NCBI GenBank assembly: GCA_963204915.1
Contig: CAUJHS010000010.1
Span: 112,281 to 176,280, forward strand
DNA length: 64,000 bases
Source: Planctomycetota bacterium
GTDB taxonomy: Bacteria > Planctomycetota > Planctomycetia > Pirellulales > Pirellulaceae
Direction: 5' to 3'
Shown: positions 16,826 through 26,700 of the stretch, one piece after another
How the letters are laid out: each line of letters opens with the position of its first letter
How positions within the stretch are numbered: the stretch's first letter is position 1
The notes under the pieces: generated by a model
What the model was told of the DNA's origin: nothing
Databases searched by the model: none
What the model saw: only the letters and a program-made list of their open reading frames with translations
Program-made: the position numbers and the translations under genes

Positions 16826-18940
16826 TCAACCCTTCGGATAGGGCGCTGCCTTCAATCCCATTTCCGCTAGGTACTGCGAAGTAAGTGCGGGACGACCAAG
16901 GAGCGTATCGTTCACGAGCAGTGTGATGCGCTTCCGCGCCCGCGTGAACGCGACGTAGAAGACGCGGCGCTCTTGCTCCAATTGCTCTTCTGTTACTGCA
17001 AGTTTGCTTGGCCATATGTCCTGATTGGCGTCGAGAATGAACACCGCATCGAATTCCTTGCCTTTTGCTCTCAACGCGGTCATGAGGTGGAGCGGCAATT
17101 TCCAATCCGGCTCTTTGCTCGCGGTCGCCTCGTCATCATCGCTCGGCAGGCGGACGAGAGTCGCAATTGCTTTGTCCAAATCCTCATAAAAAGCTGAGTA
17201 GTCATTCCCGTACCGTAGGGCAAACTCCGCAAGGTGCAGAAACGGCGGATCGGTGTAAAAGATGTCTTCCATCGCTTTTCCGTAGTCTTTTCTCAGCCCC
17301 TCGAAGTTGTCACTGATCGCTTGAATCGCTGTCGAAACAGAATCCGCCGAAATAAACTCCAAAATCGAGTCGGCAAACTCGTTGGAACGGCTTGCGTCCT
17401 GATTGTTTCCTTTGAGCGACCCCGTATAGTTCCGCAGTGAGGCCACGCACGCCGCCAATGTGCGAGGGCGATCACTTTGAAGATGCTTTAATAGCGCTCC
17501 CTTGTCAGCCTTGCTTAGCGGGTATCGCTTGACCTTGTCCACCAACTTCAACAGGTCTTGGATAGGGTCAAAGCCTGGGATTGGCCCGGCTCCCGCGCGT
17601 GCCTTGATGCCAAGCATGTCCTTCAGCTCACTGAAGGCGTCGCTGAGGAAAACTTGCAAGTCTTCGGCAGCGTAGAAGGGAATGTTATGACTCGCGAAAA
17701 CGATCTGGTAAGGAATGATTTGGCCTCGTTTGCGACCAATAATGGCCACCTTCCGGATCGTCTTCTCTTTGAGCATCGCTCGCACCTCCTGAACAACGTA
17801 GTCGATGCAATTACTGATGGTGGGCATTTTCAAGACTTCCACCCGAGCATCAACATTGAGGGCTGCCTCGATCTTCTTCTCCACGCGGCGTTTGTTGTGC
17901 TTGATGAGTTTCTGCGAGTAGTTGACGATGTTTCTTGGCGACCGGTAATTCCGGCTCAGGATGTGCGTCGCATAGTCGGCGCCAACATGCTCGTCGGGAT
18001 CGAGGATAAACTGCGGACTTGCGCCGCGCCATTCGTAAATGGCTTGGTCGTCATCGCCAACCAACGTCAGCTCCGACTTATTCACAGCAGCAATTGCCTG
18101 CAACAAGCGGAGATCGAGGCAGTTCACGTCCTGAAATTCATCGACGAGAACGTGGTCGTGACGATGGATGCCAGTCGTGAATTTTCGATTGGCGACCGAC
18201 TCCTCTAGGTCCAACCACGCCCAGTACTTTTGATCCTCAAGCGTGATCATCGCCATCTGGCGCAGGCTCAACGTAGCTTCGCGCCAAAATCCAAGGAATC
18301 CCTTTTCAACCTCTTGGCTCAACTTGCCGCCAGCCACATTGATAATTTCGAGGTCCGCGAGCAATTGGAGCAGGTTGGTGAGGTACGTAACCAACCCAAC
18401 ATCGTTGAGCCATTGAACGTGCTGCTCGAACTTTGCAGCGCTAACGTGTACGTCGTGGCGGAATCCGAGGGACTTCAAGCCGTCCATCACCGTCATCACT
18501 GCCTTCGCCGCTCGATTGCGCGACGTTGTCTGCGTCAACAGGTCGCGAAGCTTCGCGTGCTTGGTCCAAATCGGCTGGAGGTTATTGTGAACCGCCCAAA
18601 AAAGATCGTTGGAGCTGGTCAGCAGCCGCAGATTGTGCGTCCGGGATCTTAGACGACGGTATCCCCAAGAGTTTAGGGTCGAAACTTCGACGGCGCCCGA
18701 GACGTTGGCGAAATCCTTGTCATTGCGAATCCGATCCTGCAACTCGTCTCGTGCTGCCTTGGTAAACGTGAAGATAAGGAACCTTGGCTTTGCTTTGGGA
18801 GCAGACTCCCATTGCTGTACACACCGCCACAAGAGTGAGTACGTTTTTCCGGATCCTGCTGGCGCGAGAAGGCGTAGGGCGCGGCGCTGATCCTGCGCGA
18901 ATGGCAATTGAAATTTATCGAGTTTCTTGGCGATGCTCAT
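16826..18940 (-). CDS. UvrD/Rep-type SF1A ATP-dependent DNA helicase
   Basis: A 704-residue helicase with the full motif set: Walker A APAGSGKT (26-33), FTFTKAARDEL (Ia), VDEFQDVN (266-273), VGDDDQAIYEWRGA (III), SRNYRSPRNI (IV), a late ALRAKGKEFDAVFIL (V) and VFYVAFTRARKRITLL (VI). It is a 3'-5' type helicase by family. It sits 39 bp after the methyltransferase and 4 bp before the RelE-fused helicase, so both helicases should be made together with the restriction-modification subunits. The motif sequences differ from the other helicase, so the two are not recent duplicates. Confidence 0.9.
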   Translation of the reverse strand: MSIAKKLDKFQLPFAQDQRRALRLLAPAGSGKTYSLLWRCVQQWESAPKAKPRFLIFTFTKAARDELQDRIRNDKDFANVSGAVEVSTLNSWGYRRLRSRTHNLRLLTSSNDLFWAVHNNLQPIWTKHAKLRDLLTQTTSRNRAAKAVMTVMDGLKSLGFRHDVHVSAAKFEQHVQWLNDVGLVTYLTNLLQLLADLEIINVAGGKLSQEVEKGFLGFWREATLSLRQMAMITLEDQKYWAWLDLEESVANRKFTTGIHRHDHVLVDEFQDVNCLDLRLLQAIAAVNKSELTLVGDDDQAIYEWRGASPQFILDPDEHVGADYATHILSRNYRSPRNIVNYSQKLIKHNKRRVEKKIEAALNVDARVEVLKMPTISNCIDYVVQEVRAMLKEKTIRKVAIIGRKRGQIIPYQIVFASHNIPFYAAEDLQVFLSDAFSELKDMLGIKARAGAGPIPGFDPIQDLLKLVDKVKRYPLSKADKGALLKHLQSDRPRTLAACVASLRNYTGSLKGNNQDASRSNEFADSILEFISADSVSTAIQAISDNFEGLRKDYGKAMEDIFYTDPPFLHLAEFALRYGNDYSAFYEDLDKAIATLVRLPSDDDEATASKEPDWKLPLHLMTALRAKGKEFDAVFILDANQDIWPSKLAVTEEQLEQERRVFYVAFTRARKRITLLVNDTLLGRPALTSQYLAEMGLKAAPYPKG

Positions 18941-18979
18941 GCGATTTGAGAAGTAGCGTGTACGTAAATTTTCAATACG

Positions 18980-21850
18980 TCAGCACTTAAACACCTTCAT
19001 CACCTCATCCCCCAGGTGATTGATCACTTTGACGGCGATGCGGCCGCCTTGGGGTTTGTCGAACGGGCGGGAGGTGTCGCTGTGGAGGGTTTCCCAGGCG
19101 TCGGGGTTAATCTCGGCTTTGAGGGTGGTTTTAAGGGATTTGTAGGGGTCGCTGGCGCCGAGGAAGTAGGCGTGGCGGACGAAGAAGCTTTCTTCGTTGT
19201 AGTCGGTGTCGAGGAACCAACAGGCGATCCCTTCGGGGCCGTCGCTGCGGACTTCGCCCGTGTTGGGGTGGAACACATCCACGCCGTTCACCTTTACCCG
19301 AAGCCGGCCGTCCTTTTCGGGCAGGATCGAGATGTCGGGCTCGCCGAAGATCACGAACAGGTTTCCCTTGCCCGTGTTCTTCAAGTCCTCGGCCATGTGC
19401 AGGTCGGCGTTCATGCGGGCCTTGAGCACGGGGATGCGGCCCAGCTTGTTGAACTCGGTCGAATGGGCGTCGTAGTTGAACGCGCAGGCGATCAGCACGT
19501 CAAAACCGGCGTCGCCGGCCTCGCGGGCGGCCAGCACCAGGTCCTGCCGCTGCACCGTGCCGAATTCCGGGCCGAGGAAGATCGCCGCGCGGCGCTCGGC
19601 GTCTCCTTCCCGGTATTTCCCTTCGGCGCAGACCATTTGTCCGGGCCAAGGGACGAGCGACGTGAACGCGATCCGGTCGTCTTTGTGGGCCTGCTGAACG
19701 CCGGCCGTTTTCAGGTTTTCCAGGATCATCTGGGCGAACGATTGTTCCCCCTTGCCGCCGTCTTGCGAGAGCGGATCGATCAGCTCGTCATTCTCATCGA
19801 CGCCGAGCGTCCGGTGAGGCGAAAGGCTTTCGACGGTGAACGGGCCGGCCACGCGGACCTTTTTCTTATCCTCGTAGGGCTTGTCGTAGAGGTATTTAGG
19901 TTCGGCCCTAACAGAGATGGATTTATCAATCTCCCGCTGCCGCGCTATGCGCCCTTTCCACCAGTCCTCGTGCAACTGTTTTGCCTCGGATGGCCACTTC
20001 TCGTCGGTATCGCGCGGAATCTGCCATTCTTCCCACTCTTGCTTGAGTGTACTGTTCAGTTTCTCGCGTAGCGGTTCCAACTTGTTCTGCCACTCGTCCC
20101 AGATCACGTCAATCTCTGCATTGTTGCCGATTGAGCTAAGCATGACGTGCGGCACCCGTTCATATACGAACCCGTGGCGAATATTCCCATAAACGGGATG
20201 CGAACTTGGCGCAGTACGAGTTACTTCGGCCTCTTTCAACTGGCCTTCGCGAGAATCGGCAAGCAAATAAAACGGGAAACGTGCGCCCATAATGCGGGCA
20301 CGGGCAAGCGCTAACGCCACGCGCGAGGTGTCAATCGTAATCCAGCGCCGCCCCCATTGTTCAGCGACGACGGCGCTGGTGCCTGAACCACACGTGGGGT
20401 CGAGGACAAGGTCTCCTGGATCGGTAGTCATCAAGATGCAACGCTTTACTATTTCATCATTCGTCTGGACAACATAGATAGCATTGGCAGCTCCCCCAAG
20501 ACCATCCCACCAGTTGGTAAGTTGCTTATAACCAAAGTCATCCAGAAAGCGCTTGTAGTTAAGATGGCCTTTACCACCGACGAGGCGCCGTGCCCGTTTA
20601 AGTCGTTCCATACCTGGCGTCGTTCCGTCCGAAGTTCGCGTCGTGGTTTTCCAACAAAGCCCCCGTTTGAGTCTGTAGGTGTCGGCCTCCCATTCCACGG
20701 GATCACTTTGATTTGGTCGCTCACCGCCGCTTGTTAGCTGTTCTCCTGGGTAAAAAAGTCGGGCTCCCGGCCAGTCCTTAGTCAACTGATCAACCTGTTC
20801 CTTATAGTTTCGAGTCTTTGATTTGTCTGCTGGATCTGGCACTTCCTCGAGCGGAACCTCTCGGCCATCAGGCAAAGCTACTCGATTGAATCGCCTCAGC
20901 GTCTCCTGATCGAATTCTCGCTTTTCAAACAAAGGGTGAAACCGGGTTTGATACTGCTGCCGAGGAGTACGGCCATACCAAACTACGTAATCGTTCACCG
21001 GGTCTAGTAAACTCGATTTCTGATTTCCCTTTTTCTTAACGGGTATGGTAACGACAAAGTTCTGATCTCCAAAAACCTCATCCATGAGCGCTCGAACACG
21101 ATGAAGATTCTCGTCGCTGATCTGGACGAAGATCGATCCGGAATCAGCCAGCAAGTCACGGGCGACGGTGAGGCGGTCGCGCAGGTAGGTTAAATAGCTG
21201 TGGATTCCATCGCGCCATGTGTCACGGAAGGCTTTTACCTGTTCGGGCTCGCGAGGTATGTGCTCCGCTTTTCCATCGGTTACAGTTTTGCTAGTTGTAG
21301 ACCACTGAAAGTTGCTATTGAAAGTAATACCGTAGGGTGGATCGAAGTAAATGCACTGGACGCGGCCACGAAGTCCCTCGCGTTCAGCGAGGGATGCCAT
21401 CACTTGCAGGCTATCGCCCAGGACCATGCGATTCGACCAGTTCTGATCGTGCTGGTAAAACTCGGTCTTGGCGTCCCCTTCGGGAACGCCATTGAAATCG
21501 GCGAACAGGTCGAGCTGCTGCTGCCGGCCCGCCGCGCGGTCGGCCGCCTCTTTCTTCGCCTGCGATTGGCGGAGCAGGTCGTCGATCAGCGCCTTGGGGT
21601 GGACCTTCTCCTGGATGTAAAGCGGCGGCGCATGGACGACCAGGTCGGACCAGTCCTGCTCGTCCTTGCCGCGCCACACAAGCTGCGGGTCGAGATCGGT
21701 GTTGCGGGGATATTTCACGGGCACGGGACGCAGATGCTCCTGCTTCACGACCGATTGATATTCCGCGGTGGGAATGTTCTTGCGCTTGTCGGCGTCGTGC
21801 GTGAGCGTCTCGACGGACTTTTTTCCCTTCGTGGTGGCCTTCTTCGCCAT
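18980..21850 (-). CDS. type III-like (beta-class) adenine-specific DNA methyltransferase, Mod subunit
   Basis: A 956-residue protein. Catalytic motif IV DPPY is at residues 170-173 and the SAM-binding motif DPTCGSGT at 484-491; motif IV before motif I marks the beta class used by type III Mod subunits. The roughly 300 residues between them should hold target recognition. A C-terminal extension of about 450 residues makes it longer than ordinary Mod proteins and may dock partners. An AAGGG site precedes the ATG. It follows the Res gene by 12 bp. It should N6-methylate adenine in the host recognition sequence. Confidence 0.9.
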   Translation of the reverse strand: MAKKATTKGKKSVETLTHDADKRKNIPTAEYQSVVKQEHLRPVPVKYPRNTDLDPQLVWRGKDEQDWSDLVVHAPPLYIQEKVHPKALIDDLLRQSQAKKEAADRAAGRQQQLDLFADFNGVPEGDAKTEFYQHDQNWSNRMVLGDSLQVMASLAEREGLRGRVQCIYFDPPYGITFNSNFQWSTTSKTVTDGKAEHIPREPEQVKAFRDTWRDGIHSYLTYLRDRLTVARDLLADSGSIFVQISDENLHRVRALMDEVFGDQNFVVTIPVKKKGNQKSSLLDPVNDYVVWYGRTPRQQYQTRFHPLFEKREFDQETLRRFNRVALPDGREVPLEEVPDPADKSKTRNYKEQVDQLTKDWPGARLFYPGEQLTSGGERPNQSDPVEWEADTYRLKRGLCWKTTTRTSDGTTPGMERLKRARRLVGGKGHLNYKRFLDDFGYKQLTNWWDGLGGAANAIYVVQTNDEIVKRCILMTTDPGDLVLDPTCGSGTSAVVAEQWGRRWITIDTSRVALALARARIMGARFPFYLLADSREGQLKEAEVTRTAPSSHPVYGNIRHGFVYERVPHVMLSSIGNNAEIDVIWDEWQNKLEPLREKLNSTLKQEWEEWQIPRDTDEKWPSEAKQLHEDWWKGRIARQREIDKSISVRAEPKYLYDKPYEDKKKVRVAGPFTVESLSPHRTLGVDENDELIDPLSQDGGKGEQSFAQMILENLKTAGVQQAHKDDRIAFTSLVPWPGQMVCAEGKYREGDAERRAAIFLGPEFGTVQRQDLVLAAREAGDAGFDVLIACAFNYDAHSTEFNKLGRIPVLKARMNADLHMAEDLKNTGKGNLFVIFGEPDISILPEKDGRLRVKVNGVDVFHPNTGEVRSDGPEGIACWFLDTDYNEESFFVRHAYFLGASDPYKSLKTTLKAEINPDAWETLHSDTSRPFDKPQGGRIAVKVINHLGDEVMKVFKC

Positions 21851-21862
21851 GCTGCCCTTTCC

Positions 21863-24800
21863 CTAAACCGCCGGCTGCGCCGACACGGAGTCGATCATTT
21901 CGTGGAACTTGGATTCGACTTTCGCCTTGAAGTCGGACTCGATCTCGTACACGTCGGCAAACTCGGCGAACGCCCAGCGGCCATACTTGCCAAGGTGATT
22001 CACGCCGGGAACCCAGTAGGTTTCCATGGTGGACTTCTTTTCCTTGGCATCCTCGCGGCGGTAGCCTTTAATTTCGACCACCAGGTGCAGGAGATCATCG
22101 GGGCCGTGGCCGTCGTCCACCAGGACAATAAAGTCCGGCCGATATTTTCGCATTTCGCTGCCGTAGCGGTAGGGAACTTCCAGCCCCATGTTGTGATTCT
22201 TGACATAGGCCCGCACCTGCGGATGCGACTCGGCCACGCGGCAGAACTCCGCCTCCCAATCGCTATCGAGAATGACCCAGTTGATGTGGCAGCGGTCGGC
22301 GCTCGTTTCCCAGCGGTCGGTCTTGCTGGTGTTGAAGCGGACGTGGATGGTGGAGCCGGTGGGATTGTAAGGGTCGAGCAAAGCCTTGATCGGCCGCTCG
22401 CCCAGGAATTTCCGCGTAATGCCGGCCGTGATTCGGTTGCAGGCCATGTCGGCCAATTCTTGGTACATGAGCAATGCCGGATAGGTGTCTCCCTTGCACA
22501 CGAGGCAGGTATCCAGCCATTCCTTGGTGATTCGTTTGAGCTGGCCGAACAAGTGGAGCTTCGGCTCCTCGCCGGGATCGCGCCATTTGGTGTAGAGCAG
22601 CCGCTGCGTGACGTGAAACACCAACGTCGAAGGGCGCATGTCGCCCAGGTGCTTCAGGTCGAGATCGACCGCCTCGCCGATGATCCCCGCGTTGCGGGTG
22701 ATGGAGGGGCCGACCAACTCGGGCGTCAGGGTGAGGATGGAGTCGTCGTTGAACTCGGCGGAAAGACGTTCCTCGGGCAACTCGACGCGGTAGCCTTCGA
22801 CGCGGGGGAAGCGGATTTCCAATGCGTCGCGATCGGGCCGCACTGCTTTGACCTGGATCGTTTCGCGCGGCGGTTGCGGCGGCGCGATCACCGGCCTGGC
22901 CGTAAAATCGAACGGAATGCCGAACACGTCGGCGTACTCGACGTTGAACAGGTTCTCTTCGTTGAGGTCGTAAGACTGGCGCCGCAAGGCGCGTCCAATG
23001 ACCTGCTCGCAAAGCAACTGCGTGCCGAACGCGCGCACGCCGAGAACGTGCGTGACGGTGTTGGCGTCCCAGCCTTCGGTGAGCATGGAGACCGAGACGA
23101 CGCAACGAATCGACCCGCCGAGCTGGCCCGGTTTACCAACGGTGTTCATCACCTCGCGAAGCAATGCCTGGTCGGTGATGTTTTCGCCGGCGCGGGCGTC
23201 GCCGGTGCGCTCGACCATCTCTCGGCGGAAACGCTCGATCTCGTCGGCCGCCATTTTGCGGAAGTTGTCGTCCAGGGCGTCGCCGGCTTCGAGCTGCTCG
23301 CTATCGATGAGGAGCGTGTTGGGCCGCGGCAAGGGATTGCCGGTAGTTTCGTCGAAGTTACGGAAGAGTGGCAGCCGACCATTCTCGAGCGTGGTCGAAC
23401 CGTCTTCATTTTGGCGGTGAAAGCCCGAGATGAAATCGTAAACCAGCTTGGAGATGGCCGTATTCTGACAGACGACAATGAAGCAGGGTGGGACCTTGAT
23501 GCCGGCGTCTTGCCAGAGCTTGAACGTCTTTTCGTAGTGGCCGTAAAGCGCCTGCAAAGCAGTTTGCAGTTGGGAAGGCAGCGAAAGCGGATCAAGGTCT
23601 TTTGCCTTGCCGCGCCCTTTTTTGGGCATCTTGTGCCGCACGTTTTCCCAAAGATTGCGATACATCGGCATCTCGTCGCCGGGGATGTTCTCGGCGACCG
23701 GGACTCGCGGCAGCTTGACGATGCCGCACTCGATGGCGTCCATCAGGGAGAAATCGCTCATCGTCCAGGGGAAAAGCGTCCCTTCGGCATAGCCCGAGCC
23801 GCGTAGGAAAAACGGCGTTGCTGAGAGATCGATCACCCGCGACAGGCCGAGTTTGCGATTGACCGCTTCAAGGCCGGAAATCCATAGGCGGGCGGCTTCG
23901 TTGTTTTTCTGGGCTTCCTTTTTCTCCTCCCCTTTGAGGTCTTCGTCGTCTGACTCCTTCGGCTTCTCGCGGTAGCAATGGTGCGCCTCGTCATTCAGGG
24001 CGAGGATGTTTTTCATGCCCATCAAGTCGGGCATGACCCGTTGGAGCATCTGGCCTTCAGTTTCGAGCGTATTCAGTTCACCGCCGCGCCGGCCCTGGAG
24101 GAGTTGGCGGCCACCCTTGGAAAGCTCGACCCGCTCGCGCAGCTTAAATGCGTGGTAGTTGGTAATGACGATCTTGGCCCGGCTCATTTCTTCCAGAAGG
24201 TCGCCAGGAACAAGTTCTCGCTCTTTGTAGTAGCTGTCGGGATCATTCGGCTGAAGCACGCGCAGCCGGTCTTTGATCGTCAAGCCAGGAGTGACCACCA
24301 GAAAGCCGCGGCTGAAGTGCTTGCTGTTCGGTCGCCGAACGGCGTTAATCGTTTGCCAGGCGATCAGCATCGCCATGACCGTCGTCTTGCCGGCGCCGGT
24401 CGCCAGCTTGAGCGCCAGCCGCATCAGCTCGGGATTGGCGTCTCGATTCGCTCGGGCCAAGTGATCTAGCAGCCGCTTACCTGCTGCGGTCTTGGGGGCA
24501 ACCTCAGTCAGCCAAATGGCCGTCTCGGCTGCCTCCACTTGGCAAAAGAAGGGCCGCACGCCGGCAAACGGATGATGCCGCCAGTGCTGAAGTAAGCGAG
24601 CGGTTTCCGGCGTGACCTGCCATTCGCTCGGGTTGGGCCAGGACCGCCATTGGTCCACATGGCTGCGCACCTCATTGATGATCGACGTAGGATCGTATTG
24701 CTGCGCTTGCGTGGAAAGCCCAGCCCCTTCGTCAAACACGATGCTTTGCTGTGCGGAGGCTTTCTTCCGTTTCTTGGGCTTGGGGATTGGCGTAATGAAC

Positions 24801-24925
24801 TCGGCCCGGCGGCGGCTCTCGACGATCTTTTGCGTCGGCTGCCCTTGCGCGTCAAGTTCCCAATGCTGCCCAGGGCAGTCATACGGTGAATTTAGAATCG
24901 GGTGATCAAAAAACGGATTAGCCAT
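21863..24925 (-). CDS. type III-like restriction subunit (Res): DEAH helicase plus PD-(D/E)xK nuclease
   Basis: A 1020-residue protein. SF2 motifs are ATGAGKTT (175-182), NDEAHH (311-316) and SATPFF (368-373). A C-terminal nuclease signature is present: PDF (930-932) and, about 20 residues on, EIKGY (951-955), i.e. D...ExK. It should translocate on and cleave DNA lacking the Mod mark. The start at 24925 is set by AAGGTAG upstream; the frame is open to 24985. Gene order is reversed from classical type III loci, where mod precedes res. It opens the operon with Mod and two helicases. Confidence 0.9.
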   Translation of the reverse strand: MANPFFDHPILNSPYDCPGQHWELDAQGQPTQKIVESRRRAEFITPIPKPKKRKKASAQQSIVFDEGAGLSTQAQQYDPTSIINEVRSHVDQWRSWPNPSEWQVTPETARLLQHWRHHPFAGVRPFFCQVEAAETAIWLTEVAPKTAAGKRLLDHLARANRDANPELMRLALKLATGAGKTTVMAMLIAWQTINAVRRPNSKHFSRGFLVVTPGLTIKDRLRVLQPNDPDSYYKERELVPGDLLEEMSRAKIVITNYHAFKLRERVELSKGGRQLLQGRRGGELNTLETEGQMLQRVMPDLMGMKNILALNDEAHHCYREKPKESDDEDLKGEEKKEAQKNNEAARLWISGLEAVNRKLGLSRVIDLSATPFFLRGSGYAEGTLFPWTMSDFSLMDAIECGIVKLPRVPVAENIPGDEMPMYRNLWENVRHKMPKKGRGKAKDLDPLSLPSQLQTALQALYGHYEKTFKLWQDAGIKVPPCFIVVCQNTAISKLVYDFISGFHRQNEDGSTTLENGRLPLFRNFDETTGNPLPRPNTLLIDSEQLEAGDALDDNFRKMAADEIERFRREMVERTGDARAGENITDQALLREVMNTVGKPGQLGGSIRCVVSVSMLTEGWDANTVTHVLGVRAFGTQLLCEQVIGRALRRQSYDLNEENLFNVEYADVFGIPFDFTARPVIAPPQPPRETIQVKAVRPDRDALEIRFPRVEGYRVELPEERLSAEFNDDSILTLTPELVGPSITRNAGIIGEAVDLDLKHLGDMRPSTLVFHVTQRLLYTKWRDPGEEPKLHLFGQLKRITKEWLDTCLVCKGDTYPALLMYQELADMACNRITAGITRKFLGERPIKALLDPYNPTGSTIHVRFNTSKTDRWETSADRCHINWVILDSDWEAEFCRVAESHPQVRAYVKNHNMGLEVPYRYGSEMRKYRPDFIVLVDDGHGPDDLLHLVVEIKGYRREDAKEKKSTMETYWVPGVNHLGKYGRWAFAEFADVYEIESDFKAKVESKFHEMIDSVSAQPAV

Positions 24926-25045
24926 GCGGTCTACCTTTCGACCGGGCCGAACCGAGCGGCAGTTGCGAAAGGTAGGAAAACGCACCGCCCCTCGGTTCGT
25001 GTACGTAATACGGTTAGCTAGGCCGCACTACACCCGGCGAGAAAG

Positions 25046-25075
25046 AATGTACCGCAAGCGGGTGGTGACATGCAA
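25046..25075 (-). promoter_or_regulatory. possible promoter of the res-mod-helicase operon
   Basis: On the reverse strand TTGCAT, an 18-bp spacer, then TACATT, about 120 bp upstream of the res start in the 204-bp gap after the zinc-finger gene. This is a moderate match to sigma-70 boxes only. Confidence 0.3.
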
Positions 25076-25129
25076 ATGGTTTCGTGATAACTGCCTCAAA
25101 CGCCTGGAACCCCGGAAAAAGACCGAGGT

Positions 25130-25678
25130 TTAGAGGGAGGCGGTTGCGGGCGGGATAACCGTCCAGCCGAGCCGATTGGCGGCCGCTATCGCGACTTCAG
25201 GCTGCTGCTCGATGAAGCGCTGAATTTCATACATCGCCCGCGTCCGCAACTCTTCATCGCTCATTTGCCCCATGTTCGGACGCTGGGCTTCGCAATACTC
25301 CATCAATCGCAGACCCGCCTGGAAGAAATCACATGCCTTCTTACTGCCTGGCTTCTCGCCGCAGGCAGTTTCGGCCTGTTTTAGCCATGCTGATGCAAAG
25401 GCACCCATCCCGCCAAAACGCTTGATGACCGCATTGCACAGAAGCACAACCTGCTTGTGGTTCTTGGCGTTCTTCAAATCCAGGGCGAACTTCGCGGCGG
25501 CGTCTCGTTCCAACTTGGACCGGCGGCTAGCACGCCGTAGCTTCTCGGTTTGGGAGTGACAGGAGCTGCATTGCCGCATACGTTCCGTACCACCGCGGCG
25601 CCGGAGCCGGAACTCGTCAATGGGCTTGGGAACCAAACACTGGCGGCACAATCGCATCTCGGTTGATGGTTCGGACAT
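25130..25678 (-). CDS. small protein with paired CxxC zinc-binding motif
   Basis: A 182-residue protein starting at the ATG at 25678. It has C11xxC14 and C37xxC40 separated by a basic loop, the pattern of a zinc ribbon found in phage and HNH-type DNA-binding proteins; no HNH histidines follow. The rest is helical and charged. It lies just downstream of the serine recombinase and upstream of the res operon, all leftward. Function unknown; DNA or RNA binding is a guess from the zinc motif. Confidence 0.6.
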   Translation of the reverse strand: MSEPSTEMRLCRQCLVPKPIDEFRLRRRGGTERMRQCSSCHSQTEKLRRASRRSKLERDAAAKFALDLKNAKNHKQVVLLCNAVIKRFGGMGAFASAWLKQAETACGEKPGSKKACDFFQAGLRLMEYCEAQRPNMGQMSDEELRTRAMYEIQRFIEQQPEVAIAAANRLGWTVIPPATASL

Positions 25679-25833
25679 GGCGTGCTCATGGGGACTTGTA
25701 GGTACGCGGCGCTCACCCAATACACCCCTACAAAATATGAAGCAACACGAGGTCGCCGCGTAAACCCTGCTCTTGCCTTGAATTATACGAATTTGGCAAG
25801 CCGTCGAACCACTGACTCGCACCTGCGGAAAAA

Positions 25834-26700
25834 TCACGTTGGCATGCCGGCAGGCAATGTCGCAGTCTCTCCACCACTGTCGGCAACGCCCCAAGCTCGC
25901 CACAATTCCGGCTCCCAGTCGAAAGCAGTTTGCCGCTCGCCGTTGGCTAACGGGAACCCGCTTTTAGCCGCCTTATAGGCGTTCATGACCGACTGCACGC
26001 TCATTTTGCCGCTAGCGTCTTTCCGGCGGTAATGCTCGGTTTCGCCAAGGATACCCTGCGCCTGTAGCGCTTCCGGTATGTCCTCCCATGCTAGGCATCG
26101 GCTCTCCCGAAGCTCGACAATCAGGTAGGCCCGTGCCCGAGCTTTGCCGTCCGGAACGAGCATGGCTTCGCGCTTGGCGCCGACCTTGCGCCACCCGATG
26201 GGTGCCCGACGTCCGGTGGGCAGTCCATGGCCGCGCTTCCAAGCCAATGCTTCCTTTGTCCGCTTGGAAATCATTCCCCGCTCCAGCTGCGCAAACGCCA
26301 TAACGACCTGGAACATCGCCATGCCCATCGGGTCGGAAAGGTCCAGGTTGAGGTTTAGGAAATGCACCTTGATGTTGTAGGCGATCAGATGCTCGATCGT
26401 GTTCATGGCGTCCTTCATCGAGCGGAAAGGGCGATCATGGACCGCAACGAGAATATGGTCGCCGGGCTGGACAACCTCGAAGAGCAAACGGCCCTGCCGA
26501 CGATCGCTCCAAGGGGTGCGGCTGGTTTCGGCCTCGTCCTTAAAGCAGAACCCCCAGGCAATGCCTTCGGTCGATAGTTTGTAATCGAAATACTTCGTGA
26601 TCTGCTGTTCTTGGGCTTCGTTGGTGATCTGCTGCTTTTCCGTGGAAGCACGGCAGTAGCCCCAAGCATGTGGTAGGCGATTCGGGTTTGGCTGGCTCAT
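25834..26700 (-). CDS. serine site-specific recombinase (resolvase family)
   Basis: A 288-residue protein. The N-terminal catalytic domain starts with WGYCRASTEKQ (nucleophile Ser in the YxRxST pattern); later VAVHDRPFRSMKDAM and FAQLERGMISKRTKEAL match the conserved Arg residues and the E-helix of resolvases. The short C-terminal part (from about residue 175, starting GRRAPIGW) is the DNA-binding recombinase region. It could resolve dimers, invert DNA or mark an older nested element inside the island. It is not next to the island ends, so the tyrosine integrase is the likelier island integrase. Confidence 0.85.
   Translation of the reverse strand: MSQPNPNRLPHAWGYCRASTEKQQITNEAQEQQITKYFDYKLSTEGIAWGFCFKDEAETSRTPWSDRRQGRLLFEVVQPGDHILVAVHDRPFRSMKDAMNTIEHLIAYNIKVHFLNLNLDLSDPMGMAMFQVVMAFAQLERGMISKRTKEALAWKRGHGLPTGRRAPIGWRKVGAKREAMLVPDGKARARAYLIVELRESRCLAWEDIPEALQAQGILGETEHYRRKDASGKMSVQSVMNAYKAAKSGFPLANGERQTAFDWEPELWRAWGVADSGGETATLPAGMPT

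Noticed and set aside
19016..23806. Rightward ORFs of 351 and 868 codons across the Mod and Res genes
   Set aside because: Antisense shadows of genes with complete catalytic motifs; their sequence is Val/Gly/Leu-rich without domains.
14746..24925. Operon considered as a BREX, DISARM or plain type I restriction system
   Set aside because: No PglZ, BrxL, DrmB-type, HsdS or HsdM-type gene is present; the Mod motif order is beta-class and Res is type III-like.
25834..26700. Serine recombinase as the island integrase
   Set aside because: It lies far from both ends, while a tyrosine integrase sits beside the tRNA attachment site, which fits that enzyme class.
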